A stretch of 64,000 nucleotides of DNA, taken from the NCBI RefSeq assembly GCF_003231275.1, contig NZ_QKVL01000027.1, positions 31,340 to 95,339 on the forward strand. Reading direction: 5' to 3'. Positions 26,515 through 35,532 of this stretch are shown in pieces. Position 1 is the first letter of the stretch. Every line of letters starts with the position of its first letter. Origin of the DNA: Pseudomonas huaxiensis (GTDB lineage: Bacteria > Pseudomonadota > Gammaproteobacteria > Pseudomonadales > Pseudomonadaceae). A program made the translations under genes and the position numbers. The notes under the pieces are model-generated. The model saw only the letters and a program-made list of their open reading frames with translations, was not told the origin of the DNA and did no database searches.

Positions 26515-27921
26515 ATGACATTGCCCAGCCGTCTCAGCCTCCTGTCCCTGTGCGTATTGCTCGGTGCCTGCGCCAACAGCGCCCCCGACGCCGCTCCGCC
26601 AGCGGCCCCCGAACACTGGCAAGGCCAGCATGACCCGGCCACGTCGATTGCCGACGGGCCGTGGTGGCAGGCCTTCGCCAGCCCGCAACTGAACGCCTTG
26701 ATCGAGCAGGCGCGCGGCAACAGCTTCGACCTCGCCGCGGCCGTGGCGCGAATCCGCCAGGCCCAGGCCAGTGCGGTCATCGCCGGCGCGCCGCTGCTGC
26801 CGGAGGTGAAGTTCGGCCTTAACGCCAGCCGCGAGCGACTGCTGCGCGGCAGCGGCTACAACGGCATTGATGCGACCAGCAGCGAACGCACCTACACCGC
26901 CTTCAGCACCGGACTCAGCGCCAGTTACGAAATAGACTTTTGGGGCGGCAAGGCTGCGGCCCTCGACAGTGCGCTGCGCAGCCTCGATGCCAGCCGCTTC
27001 GACCGCCAGACCGTGGAACTGACGCTGTTCAGCGGCGTGGCCAGCAGCTACCTGCAAAGCCTCGCGCTGGCCGAACAAGTGCGTATCGCCCGCCTGAACC
27101 TGAGCAATGCCCGCGACGTCTTGCAAGTGGTGCAGACCCGTCACGACGCAGGTTCCGCGACCGCCCTGGAACTGGCGCAACAGCGCAGCCTGGTCGCGGC
27201 GCAAGAGCGCCAGGTGCCGCAGCTCGAACAACAACTGCAGGACACCCGCATCACCCTGGCGACCTTGCTGGGCGAACCGGTTCAAGCGCTGCCGCTGACC
27301 GGCGAAGACTTCGCCGCGATCAACTGGCCGCGCATCGGCACCGGCGTGCCCAGCGACCTGCTCAGCCGCCGCCCGGACATCGCCGCCGCCGAAGCACGGC
27401 TGGCGGCGGCCGAGGCCAATGTACAAGTGGCCCGCGCCGCGATGCTGCCGAGCCTGACCTTGGGCGCCAACCTCGCGTCCGGTTCGCAGGTCTTCGACCG
27501 CTTGTTGCGCAGCCCCTACTACAACCTGACGGCTGGACTGGCGGCGCCGATTTTCGACAGCGGCCGGCTCAAGGCCGAACGCGACCGGGCCCGCGCCGAG
27601 CAGGAAGAACTGCTCCAGCGTTATCACGCCAGCATCGTTTCCGGCTTCGGTGATGTGGAGAAGGCGCTGAACAGCATTGGCGGGGTCGATCGCCAGCGGC
27701 AGTGGCAGGACGAAGAAGTGCGTCAGGCACGCACCGCCTTCGAACTGGCGGAACGGCGCTATCGGGCCGGGGCGGAAACGCTGCTGACGGTGCTGGAAAC
27801 CCAGCGCACCCTCTACCAGGCCCAGGACCAGCAGGTGCAATTGCGCCTGGCGCGGGTGCAGGGCAGCGTGGCGCTGTACAAGGCGTTGGGGGGTGGGTGG
27901 CAGGTGACGGAGGTTCGCTGA
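26515..27921 (+). CDS. opmQ: Outer-membrane efflux lipoprotein of the pyoverdine pump
   Basis: TolC/OprM-type channel (468 aa). It has a lipoprotein signal with lipobox LGAC (Cys about 19), two repeated outer-membrane efflux domains (for example SSERTYTAFSTGLSASYEID and LTAGLAAPIFDSGRLKAERD), and the family motif DLLSRRPDIAAAEARLAAAE near residue 280. It is the last gene of pvdRT-opmQ and convergent with pvdP, 29 bp apart. Confidence 0.92.
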   Translation: MTLPSRLSLLSLCVLLGACANSAPDAAPPAAPEHWQGQHDPATSIADGPWWQAFASPQLNALIEQARGNSFDLAAAVARIRQAQASAVIAGAPLLPEVKFGLNASRERLLRGSGYNGIDATSSERTYTAFSTGLSASYEIDFWGGKAAALDSALRSLDASRFDRQTVELTLFSGVASSYLQSLALAEQVRIARLNLSNARDVLQVVQTRHDAGSATALELAQQRSLVAAQERQVPQLEQQLQDTRITLATLLGEPVQALPLTGEDFAAINWPRIGTGVPSDLLSRRPDIAAAEARLAAAEANVQVARAAMLPSLTLGANLASGSQVFDRLLRSPYYNLTAGLAAPIFDSGRLKAERDRARAEQEELLQRYHASIVSGFGDVEKALNSIGGVDRQRQWQDEEVRQARTAFELAERRYRAGAETLLTVLETQRTLYQAQDQQVQLRLARVQGSVALYKALGGGWQVTEVR

Positions 27922-27950
27922 GCTAGAAAGGGGGGACCGCTCGCGGTCCC

Positions 27951-29573
27951 TTACGAAGCAATCCCTTTCATCGACAAATGCCGCGCATACCACGGCCGTT
28001 GCGGCACGCGCTTGAACAGCGGCTTGAGCTTGTCTTCCTCGGCAAAGATGAGGCGCAACGCCAGCTTCATCGTCTCGATATCCATCTCCACCGACTTGCC
28101 CGGGAACATGCCCGGCGTGGTGCTGCAGCCATGGGTGGTCGGCCCCAGCCACGGATCCTCGACTTCGTTCCAGCGCCCCGGCGCGAACCATTCCACGCCA
28201 TTGACCTGAAGGCGCCGAACCTGGCCCGGGTTATGCCGTTCCTGGGCGCGGAACCAGTCGTCGATGCGGTCGTCGATCCAGCCATGAAAGCCCCAGAACA
28301 CCGGGTTCACATGGGATGAAAACGGATCGCCGAGGAAGTCGTTGCTGGCGCCATACCAGCGGGCGGCAAAGTCCGACGGATTGCGGGCGAACGGCACCGG
28401 CGCGCCATTGGACGGGTCACGCGGGACTGACGCCCAGCACATGTGCAGCCAGTCGTGCAGGTTCATTTCCAGTTCCGAACCCAGCTCGCCGAGGGTCATG
28501 CGCGACAGGTACAGCGGGTCCTGGTATTGCGATTCCCAGACCTGGAAGTTGCTGCAGAAAGTCTCCTGCGCCTTGATCGCCGCCACCCACTGGGTGTATT
28601 CGCTGTCCCCCGAGGCCAGCCAGGTCGGCGGTACGCTGTAGCCATCGTGGTTGTCGAAGTAGCGGGCGAAACCGTGGCGATCGAACTCGACGCTGGGCTG
28701 CGGCAAAGGGAAATGGGTCCAGGACGGCAATGCCTGGAAGGTGCGTGCGGTGTTGAGCATGTGCCGGTGCATGAACAGGAAGTCCACCCCGGAACCGTTG
28801 CGGTGCTTGCGTGGCCCGCGGGCATCACGCTCGTTGTCCCGCGGCCCGGGCTGCCAACCGAGGCCGCGCAGGGCACCATGCTGCTCTTCGGAGAGCCTGT
28901 GCCATTTGTCCCGGGTTGAATGCCAAAGCTGGTGGAACAACCGGTGCTCGGCGCCGATCAGCCAGTCGCGTAATTCAGGGGTGTAGGCAATGCGCTCGCG
29001 CGCTTCGGGAAACATCCGCTTAACGGCGACGAAATGGCTGTCTTGCAGAGGCAATGCCATCGACCGGTCGAGGCGCTGCAGGTTACCGCTGAGGGTTCCG
29101 CTTCCGGCATTGCCGAAACTGCCCCAAACCTCGTCCAGTGTGGCAATGCACTCGAAACCTGGCCCACCCTGGTTGCTCAGCAGCCGCCAGCGCACTTGCT
29201 TGCTGGAAGCGCCGACCAGATCGCCCAGCACCCGATAGGCCACCGGACCGGGTTGTTCCAGCCGCTCACCGGTATCCAGCACACCGCGTAGGCCACGGCC
29301 TTTGGCGGCGATATCCAGGTACAACTGCGCGCCTTCGCGCGATAGCCCCGGCAAGCCGCCATCGACGCCGGTGAAGCGGATATCCCAGACACCCCGCAGT
29401 TGATTGGCCAGTTGCTGACCGGCGATATCCGCCAGTTCGACGCTGGCTTCGCCTGGGGTGACAATGTCGTCCTCGGGGTCATGGGTCAGCTTGCGATGGC
29501 CGTAGTAGACCGCCGGCACCGCCGCGCTGGTCAACGCCAGACCTGCTATGAATCCCCGTCGAGATATCGTCAT
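27951..29573 (-). CDS. pvdP: PvdP tyrosinase-like pyoverdine maturation enzyme
   Basis: A 540-aa exported enzyme. In Pseudomonas, PvdP oxidises the tyrosine-derived part of ferribactin to build the pyoverdine chromophore in the periplasm. The N terminus is a Tat signal (MTISRRGFIAGLALTSAAVP with SRRGF). Candidate copper-ligand histidines occur in the tyrosinase-like half (FLFMHRHMLNTARTFQ, HDWLHMCWAS, VFWGFHGWIDDRIDDWF). The start is placed at the twin-arginine region, 13 codons inside the longest frame. It is convergent with opmQ and has its own PvdS promoter. Confidence 0.92.
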   Translation of the reverse strand: MTISRRGFIAGLALTSAAVPAVYYGHRKLTHDPEDDIVTPGEASVELADIAGQQLANQLRGVWDIRFTGVDGGLPGLSREGAQLYLDIAAKGRGLRGVLDTGERLEQPGPVAYRVLGDLVGASSKQVRWRLLSNQGGPGFECIATLDEVWGSFGNAGSGTLSGNLQRLDRSMALPLQDSHFVAVKRMFPEARERIAYTPELRDWLIGAEHRLFHQLWHSTRDKWHRLSEEQHGALRGLGWQPGPRDNERDARGPRKHRNGSGVDFLFMHRHMLNTARTFQALPSWTHFPLPQPSVEFDRHGFARYFDNHDGYSVPPTWLASGDSEYTQWVAAIKAQETFCSNFQVWESQYQDPLYLSRMTLGELGSELEMNLHDWLHMCWASVPRDPSNGAPVPFARNPSDFAARWYGASNDFLGDPFSSHVNPVFWGFHGWIDDRIDDWFRAQERHNPGQVRRLQVNGVEWFAPGRWNEVEDPWLGPTTHGCSTTPGMFPGKSVEMDIETMKLALRLIFAEEDKLKPLFKRVPQRPWYARHLSMKGIAS

Positions 29574-29618
29574 TGCCCACCCGTGCCAGCCATGGAAACC
29601 ACTTATGTCCAAGCTAGA

Positions 29619-29642
29619 ACGTTGAATTGGGTGGGAAATTTA
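29619..29642 (-). promoter_or_regulatory. Iron-starvation (PvdS) promoter of pvdP
   Basis: On the minus strand, TAAAT (29638-29642), N16, CGT (29619-29621), an exact match to the PvdS box. It lies 45 bp upstream of the pvdP ATG. Confidence 0.8.
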
Positions 29643-29656
29643 GGGGTTATTGCAGG

Positions 29657-30982
29657 TCACACCGTCTCGCCGCGCAATGGCATCTGCAGCAACACCCGCA
29701 GACCGTCGGGGCGGCTGTCGAAATGCAATGAACAGGCACAGCGCTGGACGATCGCCTGGACGATCGCCAACCCCAGGCCGCTGCCCTCACTTTGACCATT
29801 GCGCCAGAAGCGCTGGGTCAGGTGCTGCAGGTGCTGCTCGGGAATGCCGGGGCCATGGTCGCGGACGAGGAATCCGACCCGGCCCTCCTCCACATGCACC
29901 TCCAGTTCCACCGGGGTTTCGCCGGTGCTGTGGCGCAGAGCGTTATCCAGCAGGTTGCGCAGTGCCGCCACCGCCAACCCGGCCGGCATGTCCAACTGCA
30001 CCTGTCCGGCCCGTTGCGGCGCCTGCAAGACGATACGACGGTTGTCGCCAGTATCCTGAATGGCCTGGCGAGCGGCCTGTTCGGCGCTGCACTGCACGCC
30101 ATCGTCGAATGACAGACTGCCCTCGACCCGCGCCAGCAGCAGCAACTGTTCGAGGGTCCGGTGCAGGCGGTCGGCGCCCTGCTCGGCATGCTCAAGGGCC
30201 TGCTCGCGCACGCTGCCATCGGTCATCCGCGCCACTTGCAGGTGGGTCTTGATTGCGGTCAGCGGGCTACGCAGTTCGTGGGCGGCATCGCCGGTCAGTC
30301 GGCGCTCGCGTTCGATGGTCTGGCCAATGCGCAGGAACAACTGATTCTGGGTGTCCAGCAACGGCTGCAACTCGCTGGGTACCGCCTTGATCTGCAGGGG
30401 CTCGACGGAGTCCGGGCTACGCCTGCGCAGGGCGTCGCGCATCCAGTTCAGCGGCGCCAGGCCCTTGCCGATACCGACCCAGAGCAAGCCGAGACTACCG
30501 AGCAGGGCCACCAGCACCGGCGCCGACGCCGCCAGCAGAATCGAGCGGTTCAGCGCCTCGCGTTCGAGGTGACGGTCGGCGGTGGTAATACGGATATCGC
30601 CGTGGGCGAAGGTGAAACTGCGCCAGCGCGCGCCATCGATCATCTGGTCATGGAAGCCGCCGCGCCCGTCGTCCAGGTGCTGGTCGGCATTCTGATGGCT
30701 GCGGGCGAGGATCTCGCCGCGCAGCGAAGTGACCTGGCAGGCCATGCCGTCAGGGACGCTCAACTGATCGGCGCTGAGGTGAGTGCCCTCGCCCTTGCTG
30801 GTCAACGGCTGCGGCAACTGGTCGATCAGCCCGGCGACCATCCGCGCCGACGCCACCAGGCGCTGGTCGAGGGAAAACATCATTTGCTGACGCAGGTCGC
30901 GCAGCATCCAGGCGGCGGCCAGGGCCCAGATCAGGACGAAGGCGGTGCCGAGAATCAGGCTCAGACGCAGGCGCAGGCTCAT
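29657..30982 (-). CDS. dsbS: Sensor histidine kinase, DsbS-like
   Basis: A 441-aa membrane kinase: N-terminal helix (about 8-30), periplasmic region (about 31-165), second helix near 170-190, HisKA with LTGDAAHELRSPLTAIKTH (phospho-His), and an HATPase domain with NLLDNALRHS and DHGPGIPEQHL. The locus matches the P. aeruginosa dsbRS/dsbD/dsbG arrangement, in which DsbS senses Cu(I); from memory the sensing residue there is Cys82, and this protein has a cysteine at exactly residue 82 (in GMACQVTS). The ATG overlaps the dsbR stop by one base. The assignment rests on synteny and this residue. Confidence 0.78.
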   Translation of the reverse strand: MSLRLRLSLILGTAFVLIWALAAAWMLRDLRQQMMFSLDQRLVASARMVAGLIDQLPQPLTSKGEGTHLSADQLSVPDGMACQVTSLRGEILARSHQNADQHLDDGRGGFHDQMIDGARWRSFTFAHGDIRITTADRHLEREALNRSILLAASAPVLVALLGSLGLLWVGIGKGLAPLNWMRDALRRRSPDSVEPLQIKAVPSELQPLLDTQNQLFLRIGQTIERERRLTGDAAHELRSPLTAIKTHLQVARMTDGSVREQALEHAEQGADRLHRTLEQLLLLARVEGSLSFDDGVQCSAEQAARQAIQDTGDNRRIVLQAPQRAGQVQLDMPAGLAVAALRNLLDNALRHSTGETPVELEVHVEEGRVGFLVRDHGPGIPEQHLQHLTQRFWRNGQSEGSGLGLAIVQAIVQRCACSLHFDSRPDGLRVLLQMPLRGETV

Positions 30983-31659
30983 CACGGCGACTCGGGCAAT
31001 TGCGCCGGGCCCAAACGGTAGCCCAGACCGCGGACGGTCTCGACGATGCCGTTGCCCAACTTGCGGCGCAGATGGTGGATGTGCACGTTCAGGGCATTGC
31101 TCTCCACTTCGTCGCCAAAGCCGTAGACGCTGTCCTTGAGTTGCTCGCTGGAAAGGACCCGGCCGGGGTTGTTCAGCAGCGCCTGGAGCAACGCCTGCTC
31201 GCGCCGCGACAGGTCCACTGGCTGGCCGCCCAGACTCGTTTCGCAACTGCTCGGGTCGAAGCTCAGCGGACCGTGCTCGATGACATTCACGCAGCGCCCG
31301 GCCATGCGCCGCACCAGGGTGTGCAGGCGAGCGGCGAGTTCACGCAGGTCGAAGGGTTTGAGCAGGTAATCGTCGGCTCCGGCCTGCAGGCCGTCGACGC
31401 GGTCGGTCACCGCGTCGCGCGCGGTGAGAATCAGCACCGGCAGGCGTTCGCCTTGCTGGCGCAAGCGCTGCAACAGCTTGAGACCGTCTTCGTCGGGAAG
31501 CCCGAGGTCGAGCACCATCACATCGAAGTGCGCGGCCTGGAGCATGGCGCGCGCGGCACCGGCATTGGCCACGCGGTCCACGGTCAGGCCCTGGGCGCTC
31601 AGGCCGGCAATGATGCCGCTGGCGATCAGGTCGTCGTCTTCACAGAGCAGTACATGCAT
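30982..31659 (-). CDS. dsbR: OmpR-type response regulator, DsbR-like
   Basis: A 225-aa regulator with a receiver domain (acidic EDDD near residue 7, phospho-Asp in VMVLDLGLPDEDG about 51, Lys in LLKPFDL) and a C-terminal winged helix (NALNVHIHHLRRKLG, VRGLGYRLG). It is divergent from dsbD-tlpA-dsbG and encoded upstream of its kinase in an overlapping pair. Expected target sites are the TTAACC motifs in the 166-bp gap to dsbD. Confidence 0.82.
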   Translation of the reverse strand: MHVLLCEDDDLIASGIIAGLSAQGLTVDRVANAGAARAMLQAAHFDVMVLDLGLPDEDGLKLLQRLRQQGERLPVLILTARDAVTDRVDGLQAGADDYLLKPFDLRELAARLHTLVRRMAGRCVNVIEHGPLSFDPSSCETSLGGQPVDLSRREQALLQALLNNPGRVLSSEQLKDSVYGFGDEVESNALNVHIHHLRRKLGNGIVETVRGLGYRLGPAQLPESP

Positions 31660-31709
31660 GGGCAGATTCGGTCATCGACGGAGAAGGCCTGCAGTGAGCC
31701 AGAGCAGGA

Positions 31710-31778
31710 TTAACCGGGGATTATGCCCTGCGCCGCACACCCCGTCGCCTGCCGGCCAGCGGCTTAACCCTGGGTTAA
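31710..31778. promoter_or_regulatory. Candidate DsbR sites between dsbR and dsbD
   Basis: TTAACCCTGGGTTAA (31764-31778) is a perfect 7-bp inverted repeat around one base, and TTAACCGGGGATTA (31710-31723) is a related sequence. OmpR-type regulators usually bind repeated half-sites of this length. Assignment to DsbR is inference from location. Confidence 0.5.
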
Positions 31779-31825
31779 TCCAGGGTCGGCAGCCTTGTTC
31801 GCTCATGACCTTCCAAGGCTTCGAC

Positions 31826-33559
31826 ATGCGTGCATTGCTGCTGGCGATCCTCTGCCTGTTCACTTCCCTGAGCCAGGCGCAGAGCTTCGCCAACCCCTTC
31901 GCTCAGAGCGACTTCCTCCCGGTGGAAAAGGCCTTCGTCTTTACCAGCGAACGCCTGCCGTCCGGTCAGACCCGCCTGCACTGGGCCATCACCGACGGTT
32001 ATTACCTGTACCAGAAGCGCCTGAAGTTCGACGGCCTCGCACCGGAGCAGATTCCTCCGCTGCCCCAGGCGCTGCCGCACCACGATGAGTTCTTCGGTGA
32101 AACGCCGGTCTACCGCGGCGAGCTTGAGCTGGTGCTGCCCGCCTCGGCCCAGGGCACCTTGCGCATGGGCTGGCAGGGCTGCGCCGATGCCGGGCTGTGC
32201 TATCCACCGCAGACTTCGCTGGTGAGCCTCGGCGGTGTCAGCGCCGACACTCCTCAGGCCAGCATCCAGGCCAACGATCAGGCCCTCGCCGGCACCCTGC
32301 AACAGCAAAACCTGGGCTGGGGGCTGCTGGTGTTCTTCGGCCTTGGTCTGTTGCTCGCCTTTACGCCCTGCTCATTGCCGATGCTGCCGATCCTCGCCGG
32401 ACTGGTGATGGGCAACAACGCCAGTAGTCGCCGCGGCTGGGCTCTGGCGGGTACTTACGTGTTGAGCATGGCGCTGGTGTACGCCGCGCTCGGCGTGGTC
32501 GCCGCCCTGCTCGGCTCGAACCTGCAGGCCTGGCTGCAACAACCCTGGTTGCTGGGCAGCCTGGCCGCGTTGTTCGTGCTGCTGGCCCTGCCGATGTTCG
32601 GCGCCTTCGAACTGCAATTGCCGATGTTCCTCCGCGATCGCCTGGAGCGTGCCGGGCGCCAAACCCGTGGTGGCAGCCTGTATGGCGCGGCGGCGCTGGG
32701 CGCGCTGTCCGGCTTGTTGATGGGGCCGTGCATGACCGCGCCGCTGGCCGGCGCCCTGCTGTATATCGCGCAGAGCGGCAATGCTTGGCACGGTGCGCTG
32801 GTGCTGTTCAGCCTGGGACTGGGCATGGGCCTGCCGCTGTTGTTGCTGGTCACCGTGGGCAATCGCTACCTGCCGCGTCCGGGCGCGTGGATGACTCTGG
32901 TCAAGGGTCTTTTCGGCTTCGTCTTCCTCGCCATGGCCCTGTACACGTTGCGCGTGGTGCTGGAGCCCGCGCTGTGGCTCGGACTGGCAGGCGCCTGGCT
33001 GCTGGCCCTGGCCTGGAGCGCCTGGCCGGCACTGCACCAATGGCGTGCGGCGCAACCCTTGATGCTTATCGTCGGGCTGTGGGGCTTAATGTCGATCATC
33101 GGCGCTGCCGGTGGTGGCAGCAATCCCTGGCAACCGTTGCAGCCTTACAGCGCGCCTCGTGCCACCGCCGGCGCGGTGACTGCCCCGGTCGACGCCTTCA
33201 CCACCGTCAGCACCCCGCAGGCCTTGCAGGCCGAGCTGGATGCGGCCCGCAGCCAGGGCCAGTGGGTGTTTCTCGACTACTATGCCGACTGGTGCGTGTC
33301 CTGCAAGGTCATGGAAAAGCAGGTGTTCGCCCGCGCTGATGTGCTCGCGGCGCTGAGTGGCGTGCGTCTGGTACGCCTGGATGTCACCGCCGACGCGCCG
33401 GCCGCTCGCGAGTTGCTGTCGCGTTACCAGGTGCCCGGCCCGCCCAGCATGCTGTGGATCGGCCCCGATGGCGAAGAACGGCGCAGCCGCCGGCTGGTGG
33501 GTGAAGTGGACGCCGCGACCTTCCTGCAACACTGGAATGCAACCAGGAGCCAAGGCTGA
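31826..33559 (+). CDS. dsbD: Thiol:disulfide interchange protein DsbD
   Basis: A 577-aa electron conduit carrying reducing power from cytoplasmic thioredoxin to periplasmic thiol proteins. In order: signal peptide (MRALLLAILCLFTSLSQAQS), N-terminal immunoglobulin-like domain with the cysteine pair in CADAGLCYPP, an eight-helix membrane domain with FTPCSLPMLPIL and GPCMTAPLAGALL, and a C-terminal thioredoxin domain with DWCVSCKVME. AAGGCTTCGAC precedes the chosen ATG; an ATG seven codons upstream has no ribosome site. The stop overlaps the start of the next gene. Confidence 0.93.
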   Translation: MRALLLAILCLFTSLSQAQSFANPFAQSDFLPVEKAFVFTSERLPSGQTRLHWAITDGYYLYQKRLKFDGLAPEQIPPLPQALPHHDEFFGETPVYRGELELVLPASAQGTLRMGWQGCADAGLCYPPQTSLVSLGGVSADTPQASIQANDQALAGTLQQQNLGWGLLVFFGLGLLLAFTPCSLPMLPILAGLVMGNNASSRRGWALAGTYVLSMALVYAALGVVAALLGSNLQAWLQQPWLLGSLAALFVLLALPMFGAFELQLPMFLRDRLERAGRQTRGGSLYGAAALGALSGLLMGPCMTAPLAGALLYIAQSGNAWHGALVLFSLGLGMGLPLLLLVTVGNRYLPRPGAWMTLVKGLFGFVFLAMALYTLRVVLEPALWLGLAGAWLLALAWSAWPALHQWRAAQPLMLIVGLWGLMSIIGAAGGGSNPWQPLQPYSAPRATAGAVTAPVDAFTTVSTPQALQAELDAARSQGQWVFLDYYADWCVSCKVMEKQVFARADVLAALSGVRLVRLDVTADAPAARELLSRYQVPGPPSMLWIGPDGEERRSRRLVGEVDAATFLQHWNATRSQG

Positions 33560-34401
33560 TGCTGACGGTGAATATCGGCCCGGTGGCCATGGCCCTCGAT
33601 CACGTGCTGCTGCTTGCGGCACTGGGCCTGGCGACCCTGGTCGGCTGGCGCGTGGCCAAGCGTGGCGGCGACAATCCGGAGTCCTCGCTGTTCGGCCTGT
33701 TTCTCCTCGGCCTGCTGGGCGCGCGGGTCGGTTTCGTCATCGCCTACTGGTCGATGTACCGGGACGATCCGCTGCAAATCATCGATATCCGCGACGGTGG
33801 TTTCTCGCCCTGGGCCGGCCTGCTGGCAGTGCTGATCGGTGCCGTCTGGACCGGCTGGCGCAAACCGGCGAGGCGCCGCCCGCTGGGCTGGGGATTGTGC
33901 AGTGGCGCGCTGTTCTGGCTGCTGGCCAGTTGGGGCAGCCATCTTTACGAGCAAGGCACGCAGTTGCCGCAACTGAGCCTGCTCGATGCCCGCGGTCAAT
34001 CCGTCGCCCTCGACAGTCATCGCGGCCGCCCGCTGGTGATCAACCTGTGGGCGACCTGGTGCCCGCCCTGCCGCCGCGAAATGCCGGTGTTGCAACAGGC
34101 ACAACACGACTATCCAGGCGTCACCTTCCTCTTCGTCAATCAGGGTGAGACGCCACAGATCGTCACCAATTTTCTCGCCACCACCGGCCTGAACCTGTCC
34201 CACGTGCTGTTCGATGCCGGCGGACAACTGGCCGCGCAGGTCGGCTCCATGGCGCTGCCTACCACACTGTTCTACGACGCCGACGGGCGCCTGGTCGGCA
34301 GCCATCTCGGCGAGCTGTCCCGCGCCAGCCTGCGTCACGCGCTGCAATCGTTCGAGAATGTGCCGAGCGCTCCCCTTTCAGAAACAAGGAATACACCATG
34401 A
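33559..34401 (+). CDS. Membrane-anchored TlpA-like thioredoxin fused to an Lgt-like region
   Basis: A 280-aa protein. The first 135 residues contain about four transmembrane segments with an Lgt-like stretch (LLGARVGFVIAYWSMYRDD, GGFSPWAGLLAVLIG). The C-terminal half is a periplasmic thioredoxin domain with WATWCPPCRREMP (about 168-180) and the cis-proline segment MALPTTLFYD. The CxxC disulfide reductase domain probably receives electrons from DsbD. It overlaps dsbD by one base and dsbG by four, so the three are one operon. The lipid-transferase activity of the N-terminal half is unlikely, as it is too short. Confidence 0.8.
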   Translation: MLTVNIGPVAMALDHVLLLAALGLATLVGWRVAKRGGDNPESSLFGLFLLGLLGARVGFVIAYWSMYRDDPLQIIDIRDGGFSPWAGLLAVLIGAVWTGWRKPARRRPLGWGLCSGALFWLLASWGSHLYEQGTQLPQLSLLDARGQSVALDSHRGRPLVINLWATWCPPCRREMPVLQQAQHDYPGVTFLFVNQGETPQIVTNFLATTGLNLSHVLFDAGGQLAAQVGSMALPTTLFYDADGRLVGSHLGELSRASLRHALQSFENVPSAPLSETRNTP

Positions 34402-35156
34402 GGATCCCGATCTACCTGAGCCTGGCCCTGGGCATTTTCGCCAGCCCGCTGGTTTTGGCCGAGGAACTGCCCGACGCGGTCAAGCAGATCGAAGCCAAGG
34501 GCGCGAAGATCGTCGGCAGCTTCGATGCCCCCAACGGCCTGAAAGGCTATGCCGCGCAGTTCCAGAACCGCGGCGTGGCGCTGTACCTGACGCCGGACGG
34601 CAAGCATGTACTGGTGGGCAGCCTGTTCGATCAGCAGGGTCGCGACCTGAGCGAGAAACCGCTGGAACAACTGGTGTACGCACCCATGGCCAAGGAAGTC
34701 TGGGCAAAGATGGAAAAGACCGCCTGGATCGCCGACGGCAAAGCGGATGCGCCGCGCATCGTCTATTTGTTCAGTGACCCCAACTGCCCTTACTGCAACA
34801 TGTTCTGGGAACAGGCGCGGCCGTGGGTCGAGTCGGGCAAAGTGCAGTTGCGCCACATCATGGTCGGCATCATTCGCGAAGACAGCCCGGCCAAGTCCGC
34901 GTCGCTACTGGCCAGCAAGGACCCGCAAAAAGCCCTGCATGACCACGAAAGCGCCGGCAAGGCCAGCACCCTCAAGGCGCTGGAAAAAATCCCGGCGCAG
35001 GTGCAGGCCAAACTCGACGCCAACCTGGCCCTGATGAACGAACTGGGCCTGTCCGCCACCCCGGCGATTTTCTATCTGGACGATCAGCAGCGCCTGCAGC
35101 AACAGCAAGGCGCACCGCGTCCGGAACTGCTCGGCAAGATCCTCGGCAAGCGCTGA
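34398..35156 (+). CDS. dsbG: Thiol:disulfide interchange protein DsbG
   Basis: A 252-aa periplasmic isomerase/reductase of the DsbC/DsbG family: signal peptide (MRIPIYLSLALGIFASPLVL, cleavage at VLA-EE), N-terminal dimerisation domain (about 25-85), and thioredoxin domain with active site FSDPNCPYCN (Cys130, Cys133) and the cis-Pro segment LSATPAIFYLD. DsbG repairs or protects cysteines and is kept reduced by DsbD. It is the last gene of the operon and is followed by a terminator. Confidence 0.92.
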   Translation: MRIPIYLSLALGIFASPLVLAEELPDAVKQIEAKGAKIVGSFDAPNGLKGYAAQFQNRGVALYLTPDGKHVLVGSLFDQQGRDLSEKPLEQLVYAPMAKEVWAKMEKTAWIADGKADAPRIVYLFSDPNCPYCNMFWEQARPWVESGKVQLRHIMVGIIREDSPAKSASLLASKDPQKALHDHESAGKASTLKALEKIPAQVQAKLDANLALMNELGLSATPAIFYLDDQQRLQQQQGAPRPELLGKILGKR

Positions 35157-35203
35157 ACACTCCTCCCGCCCGGCGTGCATTCAGTCGCACGCCGGCATCC
35201 TTG

Positions 35204-35227
35204 GCCGCCGCTCAGGCGGCTTTTTTT
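35204..35227 (+). terminator. Terminator of the dsbD-dsbG operon
   Basis: Stem GCCGCC/GGCGGC with loop GCTCA followed by T7. Confidence 0.92.
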
Positions 35228-35437
35228 CGTCATCGAAAAGACGTGAGCACGCGCACAAATCCGTCACTTGCCTGTGGGATAAACGTGCCGGACGCACGCC
35301 AGCCAGTCGCCCTCGAAAACGCCGAAATCGCACTGAAGCGAGACAGTACAAGGCGTCCACGAACGACACTTGTCAGGTCATGAAACAGGCCGATGATCTT
35401 AGAACCAAAACGTATATAGAGTTATTAACTTTCGCAA

Positions 35438-35458
35438 TTGACAATAATTATCATTAAT
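35438..35458 (+). promoter_or_regulatory. Fur box overlapping the pvdS promoter
   Basis: GACAATAATTATCATTAAT (35440-35458) matches 14 of 19 positions of the Fur consensus and overlaps a perfect -35 TTGACA (35438-35443); a possible -10 TAGTTT lies 17 bp further. Fur repression of pvdS by iron is established in Pseudomonas. Confidence 0.72.
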
Positions 35459-35532
35459 ACTAGTTTGTCGCACGTCGCAGCGAACAGGTCCCTCGGGAGG
35501 TTCGCTATCCACTTAGAGAAAAGGTGATTTCC

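Larger units (their letters stand above)
35157..35532. other. dsbG-pvdS intergenic region
   Basis: A 376-bp gap with the dsbG terminator at its left end, an AT-rich Fur-box/promoter segment at 35438-35458, and an AAAGGTGA ribosome site 6 bases before the pvdS ATG. Nothing else was recognised. Confidence 0.7.

Noticed and set aside
25111..28191. 1026-codon open frame opposite pvdT and opmQ
   Set aside because: The opposite strand encodes a complete ABC transporter and efflux protein; the antisense product is compositionally odd (His, Gln, Arg-rich) and has no motifs.
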